64,000 bases of DNA from Halorhodospira halochloris (GCF_002356555.2 NZ_AP017372.2:868001-932000), one strand, 5' to 3'; counted from the stretch's first letter, positions 38,200-48,589 are shown. Notes: generated by a model not told the origin, from the letters alone. Numbers and translations are program-made.

Positions 38200-39339
38200 A
38201 TGCCGTTTCGTCCCCGTTACACTGGACTAATCTCCAAGTACATAGATCGCCTGCCGATCAGCGATGATGTGCGCATTATCGGCCTGGGTGAAGGTGGCAC
38301 CCCGTTGATTCAGTTGAGCAATTTACCTAAAGCAATGGGGCGTGACGTTGATTTGTTCGTCAAGTTTGAAGGCCTGAATCCAACCGGCTCTTTTAAGGAC
38401 CGTGGCATGACCATGGCCGTAACTAAGGCGGTGGAGGAGGGCGCGAAGGCCATAATCTGCGCCTCAACCGGTAATACCTCAGCCTCCGCTGCGGCCTATG
38501 CGGCTCGGGCAGGTATTGCCTGTTTCGTGCTCATACCAGATGGCAAGATCGCCATGGGTAAACTCGCCCAAGCGATCATGCATGGTGCTCAGATACTGCA
38601 GATTCGGGGTAATTTTGATGCCGGCATGCGTTTAGTCAAACAGCTTGCCGAGCATGCCCCGCTGACAATAGTCAATTCGATCAATCCGTATCGGCTTCAG
38701 GGTCAAAAGACGGCGGCTTTCGAAATAGTGGAAGAGCTCGAGCGGGCTCCTGATTACCACTGCCTACCGGTGGGTAATGCTGGCAACATCACCGCTCACT
38801 GGATAGGTTATTGTGAGTGTAGCGGCAGCGCCCATGAGCAGAAGCTTACCGAGGCTTGCTCGCTATGCCAGGGGCAGTGTCGCTTCGCCTCGGCGATGAT
38901 TGATAAGCGTCCCCGTATGGTAGGCTATCAAGCTGCCGGTGGTGCGCCGTTCATGCGTGGTGCGCCGGTGGACGATCCGGACACCGTTGCCACTGCGATC
39001 CGTATCGGACATCCTCAATCGTGGGATCACGCGCTTGCTGCTAGCCGCGAGTCAGGGGGCTGGTTCGATGAACTGAGCGATGATGAGATACTGCAGGCCC
39101 AGAGGGCTCTGGCTGACCACGATGGGGTTTTCTGTGAGCCGGCTTCAGCTACTTCTCTAGCCGGGGCGATGAGGGATATTGGCAGCGGACGAATCCCTGA
39201 AGGTAGTACTGTGGTCTGCACGCTGACCGGTCACGGCCTTAAGGATCCTGATGTGGCTATTTCGCAAGCAGGAGACGCTGTGCAGACCGTTGACGCTGAC
39301 TACGAATCGGTGCGTAAAGCTATTATCGCTAGGCTTTGA
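38200..39339 (+). CDS. thrC: Threonine synthase with a cysteine-rich insert
   Basis: PLP enzyme that converts O-phosphohomoserine to threonine. [17 protein letters not shown] carries the PLP lysine (K66); [17 protein letters not shown] and [11 protein letters not shown] bind phosphate. At ~204-228, where the enzyme usually runs from GY to the region MVGYQAAG with few residues, there is an insert with five cysteines (C205, C207, C220, C223, C227), in CxC...CxxCxxxC spacing. I believe related inserts occur in some other gammaproteobacteria but cannot verify this. The ATG is 4 nt after the hom stop; the stop overlaps the next gene by 4 nt. Confidence 0.94.
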   Translation: MPFRPRYTGLISKYIDRLPISDDVRIIGLGEGGTPLIQLSNLPKAMGRDVDLFVKFEGLNPTGSFKDRGMTMAVTKAVEEGAKAIICASTGNTSASAAAYAARAGIACFVLIPDGKIAMGKLAQAIMHGAQILQIRGNFDAGMRLVKQLAEHAPLTIVNSINPYRLQGQKTAAFEIVEELERAPDYHCLPVGNAGNITAHWIGYCECSGSAHEQKLTEACSLCQGQCRFASAMIDKRPRMVGYQAAGGAPFMRGAPVDDPDTVATAIRIGHPQSWDHALAASRESGGWFDELSDDEILQAQRALADHDGVFCEPASATSLAGAMRDIGSGRIPEGSTVVCTLTGHGLKDPDVAISQAGDAVQTVDADYESVRKAIIARL

Positions 39340-40469
39340 GCAGCGCTAGGGTACTGCGTCTTTACTTGCCAGGATTGCTTGGCCCCCTGCCTGGGCCGTT
39401 GGCCGAGGATGGGTTGCCACGCCTGCCGGCACTGGAGAGATGGCTGGCAAGGGCGGTACGGGATCGGGTTGGGAGGCACCCTGCTAGATACCCAGACTAT
39501 CGCCAGGGGCGACAGCCTGAGAACCATTCATCAGGGAAGTGTGGTGGTCAGGCGAATATATCTGCAGGGCAGAAGAGCCACCCAGAGTCGCTTATAGGTG
39601 GTTTTGGACCACCTTGCACAGGGTCTGCCGCTTTAGCCTGGCTGGCTGACGGGGGTAATCCGGGCAACTGTGGTTGGGCCCGCGTTATGCCGGTACATCT
39701 AAGCCCAGAAGGTAGGTCTGCCCGGCTGGTTGAGGTCGACTTAGGTGGGCAGGAGGCTGAGCAGCTGCAAGCCGCGCTGAATGAGCATCTCGAGGCTGTT
39801 GGCCTGCAGTTGCTTATATCGGGCGCCGGCAGGTGGTTTTTGCGCGGTGATGATTTACCGCCTGGCCGCTCTGACCCGCGGCTGCTTCCGGGTGGTAGGG
39901 TAGATTACCTTATCCCTCGCTCGACGGCCAATTTGAGTTGGTCCAAGCTCTGGACAGAGCTGGAAATGTCACTGTTCTCGCAGCGGCTCAACACCGAGCG
40001 TCAAGAGCGTGGCTTGCCTCCGGTAAACTCGCTCTGGGTCTGGGGGGTAGGACGCTGCCCGCAGCCGCCTGAACACCTGCCATGGCAGAGGGTGGCTAGC
40101 GACAGTCCCGAATGGCGCGGGTGGACTCTTCTGGCAGGTGGTATGGCCGGGGAGAGTGTGGAAGAGGCGCTAAATTGTTCAACCGATTCGGTTCTTATCC
40201 ACTGCTCCAGGCTTAGCGAGGCTCTAAGCGCGGAGGATTGGCCGGGCTGGTTGAAGGCTGTAGAGTTTGTTGAGCAGAGTGTTATTGGCCCAGCGCTGGA
40301 TATGCTGAGCGTAAGCAAGCGGCGGAGTCGGTTATGGGATAAGGCGGAACTATGGATAGATGCCGATGCTCCGCCTATAGTTCTCACCAAGTCCGATATA
40401 TGGCGTTTTTGGTTGCGCCCTAAGGCGTTTGAGAAATACGTGGTTCACGTGGTTCAACAGGGGGGTTAG
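39336..40469 (+). CDS. RpfE-like protein (phosphoglycerate-mutase-like fold, COG4255 type)
   Basis: A 377-residue protein of the uncharacterised family that includes Xanthomonas RpfE, recognised by general layout ([13 protein letters not shown] start, [32 protein letters not shown]) and by its place directly before recJ, as in Xanthomonas. The fold is predicted to be alkaline-phosphatase/iPGM-like, but catalytic metal ligands are not evident, so a role is not assigned. The TTG start overlaps the thrC stop (TTGA). A Gly/Ser/Cys/Asn-rich stretch at ~52-105 appears to be a low-complexity insert. Confidence 0.75.
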   Translation: MSSARVLRLYLPGLLGPLPGPLAEDGLPRLPALERWLARAVRDRVGRHPARYPDYRQGRQPENHSSGKCGGQANISAGQKSHPESLIGGFGPPCTGSAALAWLADGGNPGNCGWARVMPVHLSPEGRSARLVEVDLGGQEAEQLQAALNEHLEAVGLQLLISGAGRWFLRGDDLPPGRSDPRLLPGGRVDYLIPRSTANLSWSKLWTELEMSLFSQRLNTERQERGLPPVNSLWVWGVGRCPQPPEHLPWQRVASDSPEWRGWTLLAGGMAGESVEEALNCSTDSVLIHCSRLSEALSAEDWPGWLKAVEFVEQSVIGPALDMLSVSKRRSRLWDKAELWIDADAPPIVLTKSDIWRFWLRPKAFEKYVVHVVQQGG

Positions 40470-40494
40470 AGAGCCCACTTAAAGGGAGGTTTCG

Positions 40495-42222
40495 GTGGCC
40501 TCACGCATACGTCGCCGCGCTGCTCGGCAGCTACCCGATGACTTGTCTGACGATATACATCCGGTTCTGCGTCGTGTCTATGCGCGGCGTGATATTGCTA
40601 CGGCGCGAGATCTCGATTTGCGCCTATCTCAACTTGCCCCGCCCGAAGGTATGGTCGATCTGTACTATTCAGCCAAGTTGCTGGCGGAGGCGCTATGCGA
40701 GCGTGAGCGGATCTGTATAGTCGGTGACTTCGACGCCGATGGGGCTACAGCGACAGCCTTACTTGTTACCGCCCTGCGCGATATGGCCGATTGTTGTGGC
40801 GGCGATCGCCAGCAAATCACCTTTCTCATCCCCGATCGCTTTGAGTTAGGTTACGGTCTAAGCCCCGAGGTTGTCGAGCGGGTCCGGCCATGGGCGCCTA
40901 AGTGGCTCGTTACAGTAGATAATGGGGTCAGCAGCAATGAAGGAGTAGCTGCAGCAAACGCTGCCGGGATGAGGGTTATAGTCACTGATCACCACAGCCC
41001 TGGTGAGCATTTGCCTGCGGCTGAGGCGATAGTCAACCCGAAGCGCCAAGACGACAATTTTATCAGTGCCAATCTTGCTGGTGTCGGCATTGCGTTCTAC
41101 CTGGCCGCCGCTATGCGCAGTTATTTACAGCAAAATTGTGACTTGACTGATGAGTTGCCAAACGTCGCCGACCTGCTTGATTTGGTGGCTGTCGGCACCG
41201 TTGCTGATTTGGTGTCCCTGGATACCAACAACCGCATACTGGTCGAGCAAGGATTGCGGCGTATCCGTGCTCGCCGTGCCCGCCCCGGCATATACGCCTT
41301 GCTCGAGCAGAGCCAGCGCAAAGCAGAGACTCTCGTTGCCAACGACCTAGCCTTTGCAGTCGGACCGAAACTAAATGCCGCGGGAAGGATGGATGATATG
41401 ACCGCGGGTGTCGACTGCTTGTTGAGCAAGGAAGCTGATCAGGCCCGGTCCTTGGCCTTGAAGCTCAACTCTCTGAACAGCGAACGGCGTGAGGTTGAGA
41501 GCCGCATGACTGATGAGGCATTGGAGGAGATTGATCAGCGGGTTGAGGATATTGGTCTGGGTCTTTGTGTCAGCGCTGCAGGCTGGCATCAGGGAGTGGT
41601 GGGGATACTGGCGGCACGCTTAAAAGAGCGCTATCAGTGTCCGGCGATCGCCTTTGCCCCTGGGATGGATGGTACATTGCGCGGTTCTGCGCGCTCTATA
41701 CCTGGATTGCATATCAGGGATCTTCTGGCCGCAATCAAACGGGACTATCCGCGGTTAATTGAGCGCTTTGGTGGCCACGCGATGGCTGCTGGCCTAACCA
41801 TAGCAGGTGATAAGTATAATGAATTTCGCGAGGCTTTTGCCGCAGCTCTGCACACCAGCCTTGGCGGCGAGCTACCGCAACAAGAGTACGCCACCGATGG
41901 GGAGCTCAGTAGCGATGAGATAAACATGGCTACGGCAATGGCGCTGCGCTATGGGGGGCCTTGGGGAATCGGGTTTCCAGAGCCAAAGTTTGACGGCGTT
42001 TTTAGCGTCTGCGATCAGCAGCAACTGCGCGGTGGCCACTTGCGACTTACCTTGGGGGACGAAGCGTCCGCTAAGCGGTGGGAAGCGATTGCCTTTGGTG
42101 CAGTCGAGAAGGGTTACGATAAGTTACAGGGTAGGGTTAGGGTGGTTTATTCTCCCGATGTAAGGGAGTTCCGAGGCAAACGGTCGTTACAGCTAAGATT
42201 AGACTACATGGAGCCCGCGTGA
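40495..42222 (+). CDS. recJ: Single-stranded-DNA-specific exonuclease RecJ
   Basis: 5'-to-3' exonuclease acting in RecFOR recombination, base-excision and mismatch repair. DHH-family motifs: VGDFDADGATATALL near 76, TVDNGVSS near 139, VTDHHSPGEHL near 162 (DHH), LLDLVAVGTVADLV near 226. The DHHA1 domain shows FGGHAMAAGLTI near 422 and a C-terminal OB-fold follows. At 575 residues it matches E. coli RecJ (577). The GTG start has GGGAGG before it. Confidence 0.96.
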   Translation: MASRIRRRAARQLPDDLSDDIHPVLRRVYARRDIATARDLDLRLSQLAPPEGMVDLYYSAKLLAEALCERERICIVGDFDADGATATALLVTALRDMADCCGGDRQQITFLIPDRFELGYGLSPEVVERVRPWAPKWLVTVDNGVSSNEGVAAANAAGMRVIVTDHHSPGEHLPAAEAIVNPKRQDDNFISANLAGVGIAFYLAAAMRSYLQQNCDLTDELPNVADLLDLVAVGTVADLVSLDTNNRILVEQGLRRIRARRARPGIYALLEQSQRKAETLVANDLAFAVGPKLNAAGRMDDMTAGVDCLLSKEADQARSLALKLNSLNSERREVESRMTDEALEEIDQRVEDIGLGLCVSAAGWHQGVVGILAARLKERYQCPAIAFAPGMDGTLRGSARSIPGLHIRDLLAAIKRDYPRLIERFGGHAMAAGLTIAGDKYNEFREAFAAALHTSLGGELPQQEYATDGELSSDEINMATAMALRYGGPWGIGFPEPKFDGVFSVCDQQQLRGGHLRLTLGDEASAKRWEAIAFGAVEKGYDKLQGRVRVVYSPDVREFRGKRSLQLRLDYMEPA

Positions 42223-42249
42223 ATCCAATCGTGGCCACTAAATAACCGA

Positions 42250-42302
42250 ACTGCCGCGGTATATCCGTAGATCCTGGCGCCATCCTTGGCGACAAGATCG
42301 CT
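42250..42302. repeat. Decayed fragment of the palindromic element between recJ and prc
   Basis: ACTGCCGCGGTATATCCGTA and GGCGCCATCCTTGGCGACAAG resemble the orientation-B inner stem and loop at many positions. No arms remain. Confidence 0.35.
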
Positions 42303-42364
42303 GTAGCGTGCGTGTTGTGAGACTCCAACTGGCAACCTTGCTCGGCTGCCAAGCAGGGAGCGGT

Positions 42365-44533
42365 TCAGTCCCCTAATATTGTTGTCAGTGCCCCACTAGC
42401 TTCCTTGTCCTCGTTTAGTACGAGTATTTTATCCCTTACCGTCTCAGCGCCCAGCTTCAACTGCAGGTCGGGCAACTCGTCTTGATCGATCTCCTCGCGC
42501 GATTCGATCGGCTCCAGGCCGTGTGCTTCACGACGTTTATTGTGCAGATCAACCAAGGCCTGCTCACGCTTCTCTTGCTCCTTCTCACGAGCTTCGCGGT
42601 TTAAGGCGATGCTCGTCTCCTGACGGAGTTCACTTTGATAGTCCAATTCTCGCTGGAAGGCCTGAAAGGCCTCACTCTCCTCGATCCGTTGATTATGCTT
42701 TTCCAGCAACCGGTCGATTATAGCTGAGAGGTCGTAGTGCTTGGAGACCTCGAGTGGCGCAATCCTGTTGGCAGGTAGCGGGTTTTCTGCGGCACGCTCT
42801 CCGTAATCGTCCCGATCAAGGGCGGTTGGGAGAACGATGTCAGGGGTTATGCCATCCAGCTGCGTGCCTTCGCCGCTGACTCGGTAGAACTGCGCTATAG
42901 TTAGCTTGAGCCTTCCTGCGCCGCCGTTTTCATCGTTATTTAAGCCATGAGCACTGAGATCAATCATGTGCTGAACAGTGCCCTTGCCGAAGGTCTGAGC
43001 ACCTAGTACAACTCCCCTGCCGTAGTCCTGGATAGCGCCGGCGAGGATCTCGGAAGCGGAGGCGCTAGTGCGGTCAACCATGACCGCGAGTGGCCCATCG
43101 TAAATCGGTTCTTGTTCAGGCTCACCCAAGTGGTCAATGCTGCCATCATGGTGCCTTACCTGGACTGCCACCCCGCCGCCAGTGAATAGGGAGGTTACGC
43201 CGATGGCCTCTTGTAAAGCGCCACCAGAGTTGCCGCGCAGGTCAATCACTAGCCCGTCTATACCCTCTTCCTCAAGCTCGTTGAGCAGATTCTGAACATC
43301 GCGAGCGGTGCTGCGGAAATCCCCTTCACCTGCCTGAGCTCCACTGAAGTCGCGGTAAAAGCGCGGTATCTCGATAACACCTATACGCTTGGTGCTGTCC
43401 TTGAAAGGTTTCTCGATTATCCTTTTTTGGGCAGCTTGATCCTCAAGGGCGATCTTATTGCGGACCAGCTTTACTTCGCGTGGTGAAGTGTCGCTGGCCC
43501 CGGAGGGAGGCATTACCTTGAGTCTTACAGTCGACTCTTTAGGGCCGCGGATCAGCTGCACAACGTCGTGCAGTTGCCAACCGACGACATCCTTCATCTC
43601 ACCATCTTCGCCGTCGGCGACACCGATGATCCGCTCACCCGCCTCAAGCTCTCCGGAGCGCTCCGCGGGGCCGCCGGGGATAAGCTCGACGATCTCGGTC
43701 ATGTCCTGGTCCATGGTGAGTTTAGCGCCGATCCCCTCAAGCTCTAGGGACATCTCCATGTCGAACTCTTCTGAGCGGCGTGGTGAAAAATAGCTGCTAT
43801 GTGGGTCGAACGCTCGCGCCCAGGCATCCAGGTATTTTTCCGTGATATCGGTGTGCTCGGCTTCTTTGGCGCGTTCCAGGGAATTCTGGTAGCGTCTTTC
43901 TAGGTTCTCGCGGATCTGTTCCGTGTCGCGGTCTGCGAGTTCTAGGGTCAACGCGTCATGAGCGATGCGCTTTTCCCACAGGCGATCAAGATCGTCACTG
44001 CTGCTAGCCCACTCCGCCTCGCGCCGATCCTGCTCAAAGCGTTCATCGGCATCAAATTCTGGGGTCGAATCGAGCATCTCAAGTGCTTTGTTGACGCGTT
44101 TTTCAACCCTGTTGCGGTAAGTCTCGTGGAGATCGAAGGCAGCCTGCAGGCGGGTTTGGGAATCCTCTTGCTCGGTCGCAGCCATCCGCGAGCGGAACTC
44201 CTCTACATCTTCCTTCAATAGGAAGAATCGCCCCGGGTCGAGCAGCCGCAAGTAGGCGTCTGCTGCATCGACTAGAAGATCGTTCTCGCTGCCGCGTTCA
44301 CCGTAGTGATAAGACTGAAGCAGCTGGGTCACAACCCGGGCCTTCTCCAGATCGTGCTGCTGCGGAGCCAGTTCCTGCTTATCAGTCTCCTCTGCGTTAG
44401 CGCTGCTCAGGGCGGTAACCGGGGGAGTCCCAAGTGCCACGGCAAACGCGCCGCTGAATAGAAGCAGGGAGAGAATCAGGGCCGATTTTGATATAGTTTT
44501 GCGCGACAAGTTGTGCCTCCAGTCTCCACGCAT
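42365..44533 (-). CDS. prc: Tail-specific carboxy-terminal processing protease Prc
   Basis: Periplasmic S41 protease that degrades tagged or unstructured C-termini and tunes peptidoglycan hydrolases. A signal/anchor segment (ALILSLLLFSGAFAVALG) opens the protein. The N-terminal vault region is followed by a PDZ domain (LEGIGAKLTMDQDMTEIVEL, ~235-330) and the catalytic core: DLRGNSGGALQEAIG, then VDRTSASASEILAGAIQDYG with the nucleophile Ser, and GAQTFGKGTVQ with the general-base Lys. The tail is rich in Glu and Arg and resembles the DUF3340 C-terminus of Prc. ATG 44533 gives 722 residues (E. coli 682); ATGs 18 and 60 nt upstream are alternatives. Confidence 0.93.
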   Translation of the reverse strand: MRGDWRHNLSRKTISKSALILSLLLFSGAFAVALGTPPVTALSSANAEETDKQELAPQQHDLEKARVVTQLLQSYHYGERGSENDLLVDAADAYLRLLDPGRFFLLKEDVEEFRSRMAATEQEDSQTRLQAAFDLHETYRNRVEKRVNKALEMLDSTPEFDADERFEQDRREAEWASSSDDLDRLWEKRIAHDALTLELADRDTEQIRENLERRYQNSLERAKEAEHTDITEKYLDAWARAFDPHSSYFSPRRSEEFDMEMSLELEGIGAKLTMDQDMTEIVELIPGGPAERSGELEAGERIIGVADGEDGEMKDVVGWQLHDVVQLIRGPKESTVRLKVMPPSGASDTSPREVKLVRNKIALEDQAAQKRIIEKPFKDSTKRIGVIEIPRFYRDFSGAQAGEGDFRSTARDVQNLLNELEEEGIDGLVIDLRGNSGGALQEAIGVTSLFTGGGVAVQVRHHDGSIDHLGEPEQEPIYDGPLAVMVDRTSASASEILAGAIQDYGRGVVLGAQTFGKGTVQHMIDLSAHGLNNDENGGAGRLKLTIAQFYRVSGEGTQLDGITPDIVLPTALDRDDYGERAAENPLPANRIAPLEVSKHYDLSAIIDRLLEKHNQRIEESEAFQAFQRELDYQSELRQETSIALNREAREKEQEKREQALVDLHNKRREAHGLEPIESREEIDQDELPDLQLKLGAETVRDKILVLNEDKEASGALTTILGD

Positions 44534-44661
44534 AATGTGCCTACCCCGCATTGTACAACTTTTATCTCTGCGATATGACAACACAAATTGCATTTATATC
44601 CATTTGAGGAGGGGCTCGAATCTCCTCATATGAATTTACGGCTAACCGATTGGGAAGAAGA

Positions 44662-45504
44662 ATGGGTAGTAGACTTCCGCGAGAGAACCGCATCAGTGGT
44701 TCAGATGGCCTGACTCTTGAGCTTATAGGTGAGCCGGCCCGCCAGCCCTCGGCACCGCGCCGGGCGCCATTACTCTTCATTCATGGTGCATTTGCCGGGG
44801 CTTGGGTTTGGCAGTATAACTATCTGCCTTACTTTGCCGGCCTTGGTTACGATGCCTTTGCACTGAGCCTACGCGGCCACGGCGCTAGTGAAGGCAGAGA
44901 TCGTTTGGCCACTACGACTCTCAAAGACTATGTAAACGACTTGAAGAGCGTCGCTGCTCAGTTCGAGAGGCCGCCAATTCTCATTGGTCACTCCATGGGT
45001 GGACTGGTAGTAGACATGGCCCTGAGTAGCCGGGTCAATGCCTCGGCAGCGGTATTATTGGCCGCTGTGCCGCCGACGGGGATGGGTCCGGCAGCAATGC
45101 ATACAATGTTGAGCGATCCGGCAATGATCTGGCAGATGTTTTTGCTGCAAAGCATGGGGCCATCATGGGTTGATCCGCAATGCGTTCAGCGCGCCATATT
45201 TGCCGATCCGCCTGAGCGGGAACTTGTGCTGGAGTACTTTGGTCAAAGCCAATCGGAGTCGCAGCTTGCACTTTCTGAGTTGGCGATTCCGTATTGGCCC
45301 TGTAGCTCTCTTGGACAGGTGCCCGTGGGTGTAGTTGGAGCAGAGAAGGACGCTATAGTCCTGCCGTGGATGGTCAGCACTACAGCCTGGTTTCATGGTG
45401 TTGAGCCCTACTGGATACCTGGTGCTGGTCATGCAACGATGCTGGAAGATGGTTGGATTCATGGTGCTGAAATTGTAACAAAATGTCTCGGTACCCTTGG
45501 ATAG
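44662..45504 (+). CDS. Alpha/beta-hydrolase fold protein
   Basis: Serine hydrolase-type fold of about 280 residues. Oxyanion/HG region LLFIHGAFAGAWVW near 38, nucleophile elbow IGHSMGGLV near 109 and a late GAGHATMLED near 257 supply a complete Ser-Asp-His-type triad (Asp likely in VGAEKDAIV). The lipase-like GHSMGG elbow does not define the substrate. It is divergent from prc across about 130 bp. A TTG at 44650 is an alternative start. Confidence 0.85.
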   Translation: MGSRLPRENRISGSDGLTLELIGEPARQPSAPRRAPLLFIHGAFAGAWVWQYNYLPYFAGLGYDAFALSLRGHGASEGRDRLATTTLKDYVNDLKSVAAQFERPPILIGHSMGGLVVDMALSSRVNASAAVLLAAVPPTGMGPAAMHTMLSDPAMIWQMFLLQSMGPSWVDPQCVQRAIFADPPERELVLEYFGQSQSESQLALSELAIPYWPCSSLGQVPVGVVGAEKDAIVLPWMVSTTAWFHGVEPYWIPGAGHATMLEDGWIHGAEIVTKCLGTLG

Positions 45505-45615
45505 GTGCCGCTGTCTTGACTATCATCGGCTCGGCGTTAGTTGCAGATTCTTTGCTTGGGCTATACGCGGCAACTGTGAAGCCAGTGAAACTATAATTAA
45601 CATGAGGATAAGACT

Positions 45616-45921
45616 ATGAAAAGATTGGCAATTATAGCAGCCAGCGGGGTTATGTTTGCGTTCAGCGGTGCGGCAATGGCTGATGGCCAGTCCATCTATG
45701 AGAGCGGCACTTCGCCGACTTGTGCCTCATGCCATGATCGTGGTACCGCCGGTGCGCCGAAGATCAACGAGCCGGGCGACTGGGACGGCATTGATTTGGA
45801 TGCCGAGGCCCTCGTTGATAGCACTATGGACGGCAAAGGCGCTATGCCTGCTTACGACGGCCGCGCAGATCGCGATGAGGTCAAGGAAGCCGTTGAGTAC
45901 ATGCTCTCCACTATCGAGTAA
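45616..45921 (+). CDS. Small periplasmic cytochrome c (c5-like)
   Basis: A 101-residue precursor with signal peptide ending GAAMA before DGQSIYES. Haem-binding CASCH is at 36-40 and the probable axial Met is M77 in KGAMPAYDG. The single-haem layout and length resemble cytochrome c5/c4-type monohaem proteins that shuttle electrons in the periplasm. The ribosome site is ATGAGGA 9 nt before the ATG; TATAAT at 45592-45597 could be its -10. Confidence 0.9.
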   Translation: MKRLAIIAASGVMFAFSGAAMADGQSIYESGTSPTCASCHDRGTAGAPKINEPGDWDGIDLDAEALVDSTMDGKGAMPAYDGRADRDEVKEAVEYMLSTIE

Positions 45922-46058
45922 TCTAACGCTTTCAGGCATAGGGAGGTGCCGGGCCGCACTGGCTGAACGCAGAGGCGTATCCTGTTAACTAACGAGAGCT
46001 GTCATGCAGGGTTGCGTTGCGGTTGGCGGTGGCAGCAATGGATGCAAAGCTGGCGGTC

Positions 46059-46097
46059 GCCCCGGGTTGCTCGAAAAAGTTTTCGTCAACCCGGGGC
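46059..46097. terminator. Strong hairpin between convergent cytochrome c and ChaN genes
   Basis: GCCCCGGGTTG pairs with CAACCCGGGGC (11 bp), and inside the loop CGAAAA pairs with TTTTCG, giving a long near-continuous stem. No T-run follows on either strand, so it may be a bidirectional transcript-end stabiliser or a rho-independent-like terminator of a non-classical kind. Confidence 0.5.
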
Positions 46098-46132
46098 CTG
46101 AACTATTAGGTAGTAGATAGCCTGATTCTGCC

Positions 46133-47269
46133 TTACTCCTCTCTAGGAAACTTAATGATCTTCTGGAGCTGTTCGCCGTCCCTTTCGATCAGCAGCGGCA
46201 GCCAGGTGCCATGGGGTTGATTTTGGACCGCTTGCTGGAGATCTCGGGGGTGGGTGATTTTTTCGCCTGCCGCTTTAATTACCCGATCGCCGGTAGCGAT
46301 GCCGGCATCAGCTGCGGGGCTCTCTGACAGAACCTGAACTATTTTCACTAGCTCTTCGTCGTCCATCTCCATGCCGACCCCCATGCGCGGTGGTTCAGGG
46401 TCGTCAGCTTCAGGGGTGGCAACTACAAATAAATAGTCTGCGCGGTTGTCTTGCGGACAGGGCTGCCCGGCCTCATGAGGTAACAGCACAACTACATCAT
46501 CATGGCCTAAGTCATTGAGTTGAAAAGGTATTCCGTGACCGTATTGGGCGTGGCCCATGCCGACAATACCTACTACCGGAGCGCCGTGATCGTCGTGGGC
46601 CTTTTTCAGCCCTTCCGCCATAGCCCTGTCCCAGAAGGTCTGTGCTTCGATGAAGTGTTGCTGGTCAATATCGCCGGGGTGGCGTTCGAGCACTTCGGCT
46701 AATTGCTGTTGGTAATCTTCCAGTGGATCTGCCGGCTTGCTGACCCCTTCGCGCTGTTCGCTGCTAAGTTCATCCAGGCCTATCTCGCGGACTTTGCGGA
46801 CTGTAGCGCGGTCGACGTTAATTGCTTGAGATGGAATTTGGTGCATGCGTACGAAATGGAATAGCGGCATGTAGAGTTCTGGTTCAAAGCCCCAGACTTC
46901 ATCCCAGTTGGATTTGCTAAGAAATGAGTCCTCGGTTAGTTGGCCATCTATCCAGCTGTCTACTGCCGCTTGACTGCTGCGGGGAAACATTTCAAACCCT
47001 ACGGCAGTCAGCATTCCTTTGCCGAGCAGTCCAGATAGCATATGCAGTTGCCAGCGGTGGTGTTCACTGCTGTCGTGACGTTCGCCGAGCAGGATGTAAG
47101 AGGCATCACCAAGTCGATTTATTGTTTCTGCGGTGCTGAGTTCTTCGTCCGCCTCAGTGGAATACCAAGTGCCAGGGGTGCTGCAATCTGGCTCGGCCGC
47201 GAGCGAGCCGCAGCCGAGTATGGTGCTTGCAGCAAGTGCGGTGCTTATGACAATAGACCGTTGGCGCAT
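46133..47269 (-). CDS. ChaN-type haem-binding lipoprotein fused to a PDZ domain
   Basis: A 378-residue protein. The start ATG 47269 has AGGGAAC before it and gives a lipoprotein signal ending ILGC at residue ~20 (MRQRSIVISTALAASTILGC). The ChaN/DUF399 domain runs ~30-270 with LLGERHDSSEHHRWQ and GHAQYGHGIPFQL; family members such as ChaN of Campylobacter bind haem. The C-terminus (~300-378) is a PDZ-like domain (VLSESPAADAGIATGDRVIK). Upstream is divergent lipA across repeat copy 8. Role in iron/haem handling is by family only. Confidence 0.88.
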   Translation of the reverse strand: MRQRSIVISTALAASTILGCGSLAAEPDCSTPGTWYSTEADEELSTAETINRLGDASYILLGERHDSSEHHRWQLHMLSGLLGKGMLTAVGFEMFPRSSQAAVDSWIDGQLTEDSFLSKSNWDEVWGFEPELYMPLFHFVRMHQIPSQAINVDRATVRKVREIGLDELSSEQREGVSKPADPLEDYQQQLAEVLERHPGDIDQQHFIEAQTFWDRAMAEGLKKAHDDHGAPVVGIVGMGHAQYGHGIPFQLNDLGHDDVVVLLPHEAGQPCPQDNRADYLFVVATPEADDPEPPRMGVGMEMDDEELVKIVQVLSESPAADAGIATGDRVIKAAGEKITHPRDLQQAVQNQPHGTWLPLLIERDGEQLQKIIKFPREE

Positions 47270-47359
47270 TATTTGTTCCCTATATGATGTATCATAACCA
47301 CAATCGTACCGGCATGGGCTCGGTGTTTGCCAGATGGGAGATCCTAGAGCTACACCAGA

Positions 47360-47510
47360 GACCACCTCTAAAGCTCCCCCGGAGCCATTGCCTGTCCCGG
47401 GGTGGAGGACGCCGTGACTCCATCCCTGGAGGCCTCATGGCGCCATCCCCGGCGCCAAAACCTCCACACCTGGAAAGCTAATGGCTCCGGGGAAGTTTTA
47501 GAGGCGGCCC
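47360..47510. repeat. Palindromic miniature element, copy 8 (151 bp, diverged)
   Basis: Orientation B. Ends are about GACCACCTCT and, read inward, GGCCGCCTCT. The arms (CCCCCGGAGCCATTGCC against TAATGGCTCCGGGGAAG) and the inner stem have several mismatches, so it is an old copy. No target duplication. It lies between divergent chaN-like and lipA genes. Confidence 0.75.
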
Positions 47511-47587
47511 AAAGATTGTTGAGTCTCTGCGGCTGCTAAGAGAGGATCCAGAGTTTGAGCTGCTGAATATTAGATAAGGTTTTGCAA

Positions 47588-48589
47588 ATGTCGAGTATTA
47601 AAGGGATACCAGTAGTAAGTGGTGCTAAAGTTGAGCGCGACGGGATTTCTGTCATTAAAGATGGCATTAAATCCGGTAATCGCGCTGCTGCGAGCTCCCG
47701 CCAGCGCAAGCCTTCATGGCTGCGGGCCCGGGCACCTGGCGGTGCAGGGTTCCGTCAGGTGCGCGAGATCGTCAGTGGACACGGGCTGCACACCGTTTGT
47801 GAAGAGTCGTATTGCCCCAATATGGGTGAGTGCTGGAGCCACGGTACGGCAACATTCATGGTGCTCGGTTCAGTCTGTACTAGGGCTTGCCAGTTCTGTT
47901 CGGTAGATACTGGCAATCCTCGTGGTCGGGTAGAAGAGGATGAGCCTCAGCGTATCGCTGAATCGGTGCAGCTCATGGGGTTGCAATACGCGGTTATCAC
48001 CTCGGTTAACCGTGACGATCTGTCCGACGGGGGAGCAGCTCATTACGCTGCATGTGTGGACCGTGTGAAGCAACTTAACCCGGAAACAGCCATCGAAGTT
48101 TTGACGCCCGATTTTAATGGTGAGGAGCAGGATATTGCAGTGGTTGCTCGCTCAGGCCTGGAGGTTTTCGCGCACAACTTGGAGACGGTCAGGCGGTTGA
48201 CCCCAGAGGTTCGTGATCGCCGTGCTGATTACCTGCAGAGCCTGGAAGTTTTGGCAGCCGCTAAGCGGGCGAACGGTAACATCCTTACCAAATCGAGTTT
48301 GATGGTCGGGCTGGGCGAAGAAGAAGAGGAGATAGTTTCTGCTCTTGAGGATATGCGCCGCTATGATGTCGATATAGCAACCTTAGGACAGTATCTTCAG
48401 CCTACCCGCAACCATTTGCCGGTGCAGCGCTACTATAGTCCCCAGGAACTTAATAGCTTGCGTGAGACTGGTCTGCAGCTCGGCTTCCGCGAGGTCGTAG
48501 CAGGCCCTCTGGTGCGCTCCAGTTATCGCGCCGAAAGGGTTATGGAGCAGAACAACGTCGGCATAGATAGCAGTGAACAGCAGAAATAA
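47588..48589 (+). CDS. lipA: Lipoyl synthase
   Basis: Radical-SAM enzyme that inserts two sulphurs into octanoyl groups on lipoyl domains. The auxiliary cluster cysteines are in [12 protein letters not shown] (CxxxxCxxxxxC) and the radical-SAM cluster in [10 protein letters not shown] (CxxxCxxC); the conserved C-terminal RSSYRAER carries the serine ligand. A 48-residue N-terminal extension precedes the core, longer than usual. The start ATG 47588 follows AAGG; a TTG two codons upstream is possible. No lipB neighbour is seen. Confidence 0.95.
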   Translation: MSSIKGIPVVSGAKVERDGISVIKDGIKSGNRAAASSRQRKPSWLRARAPGGAGFRQVREIVSGHGLHTVCEESYCPNMGECWSHGTATFMVLGSVCTRACQFCSVDTGNPRGRVEEDEPQRIAESVQLMGLQYAVITSVNRDDLSDGGAAHYAACVDRVKQLNPETAIEVLTPDFNGEEQDIAVVARSGLEVFAHNLETVRRLTPEVRDRRADYLQSLEVLAAAKRANGNILTKSSLMVGLGEEEEEIVSALEDMRRYDVDIATLGQYLQPTRNHLPVQRYYSPQELNSLRETGLQLGFREVVAGPLVRSSYRAERVMEQNNVGIDSSEQQK

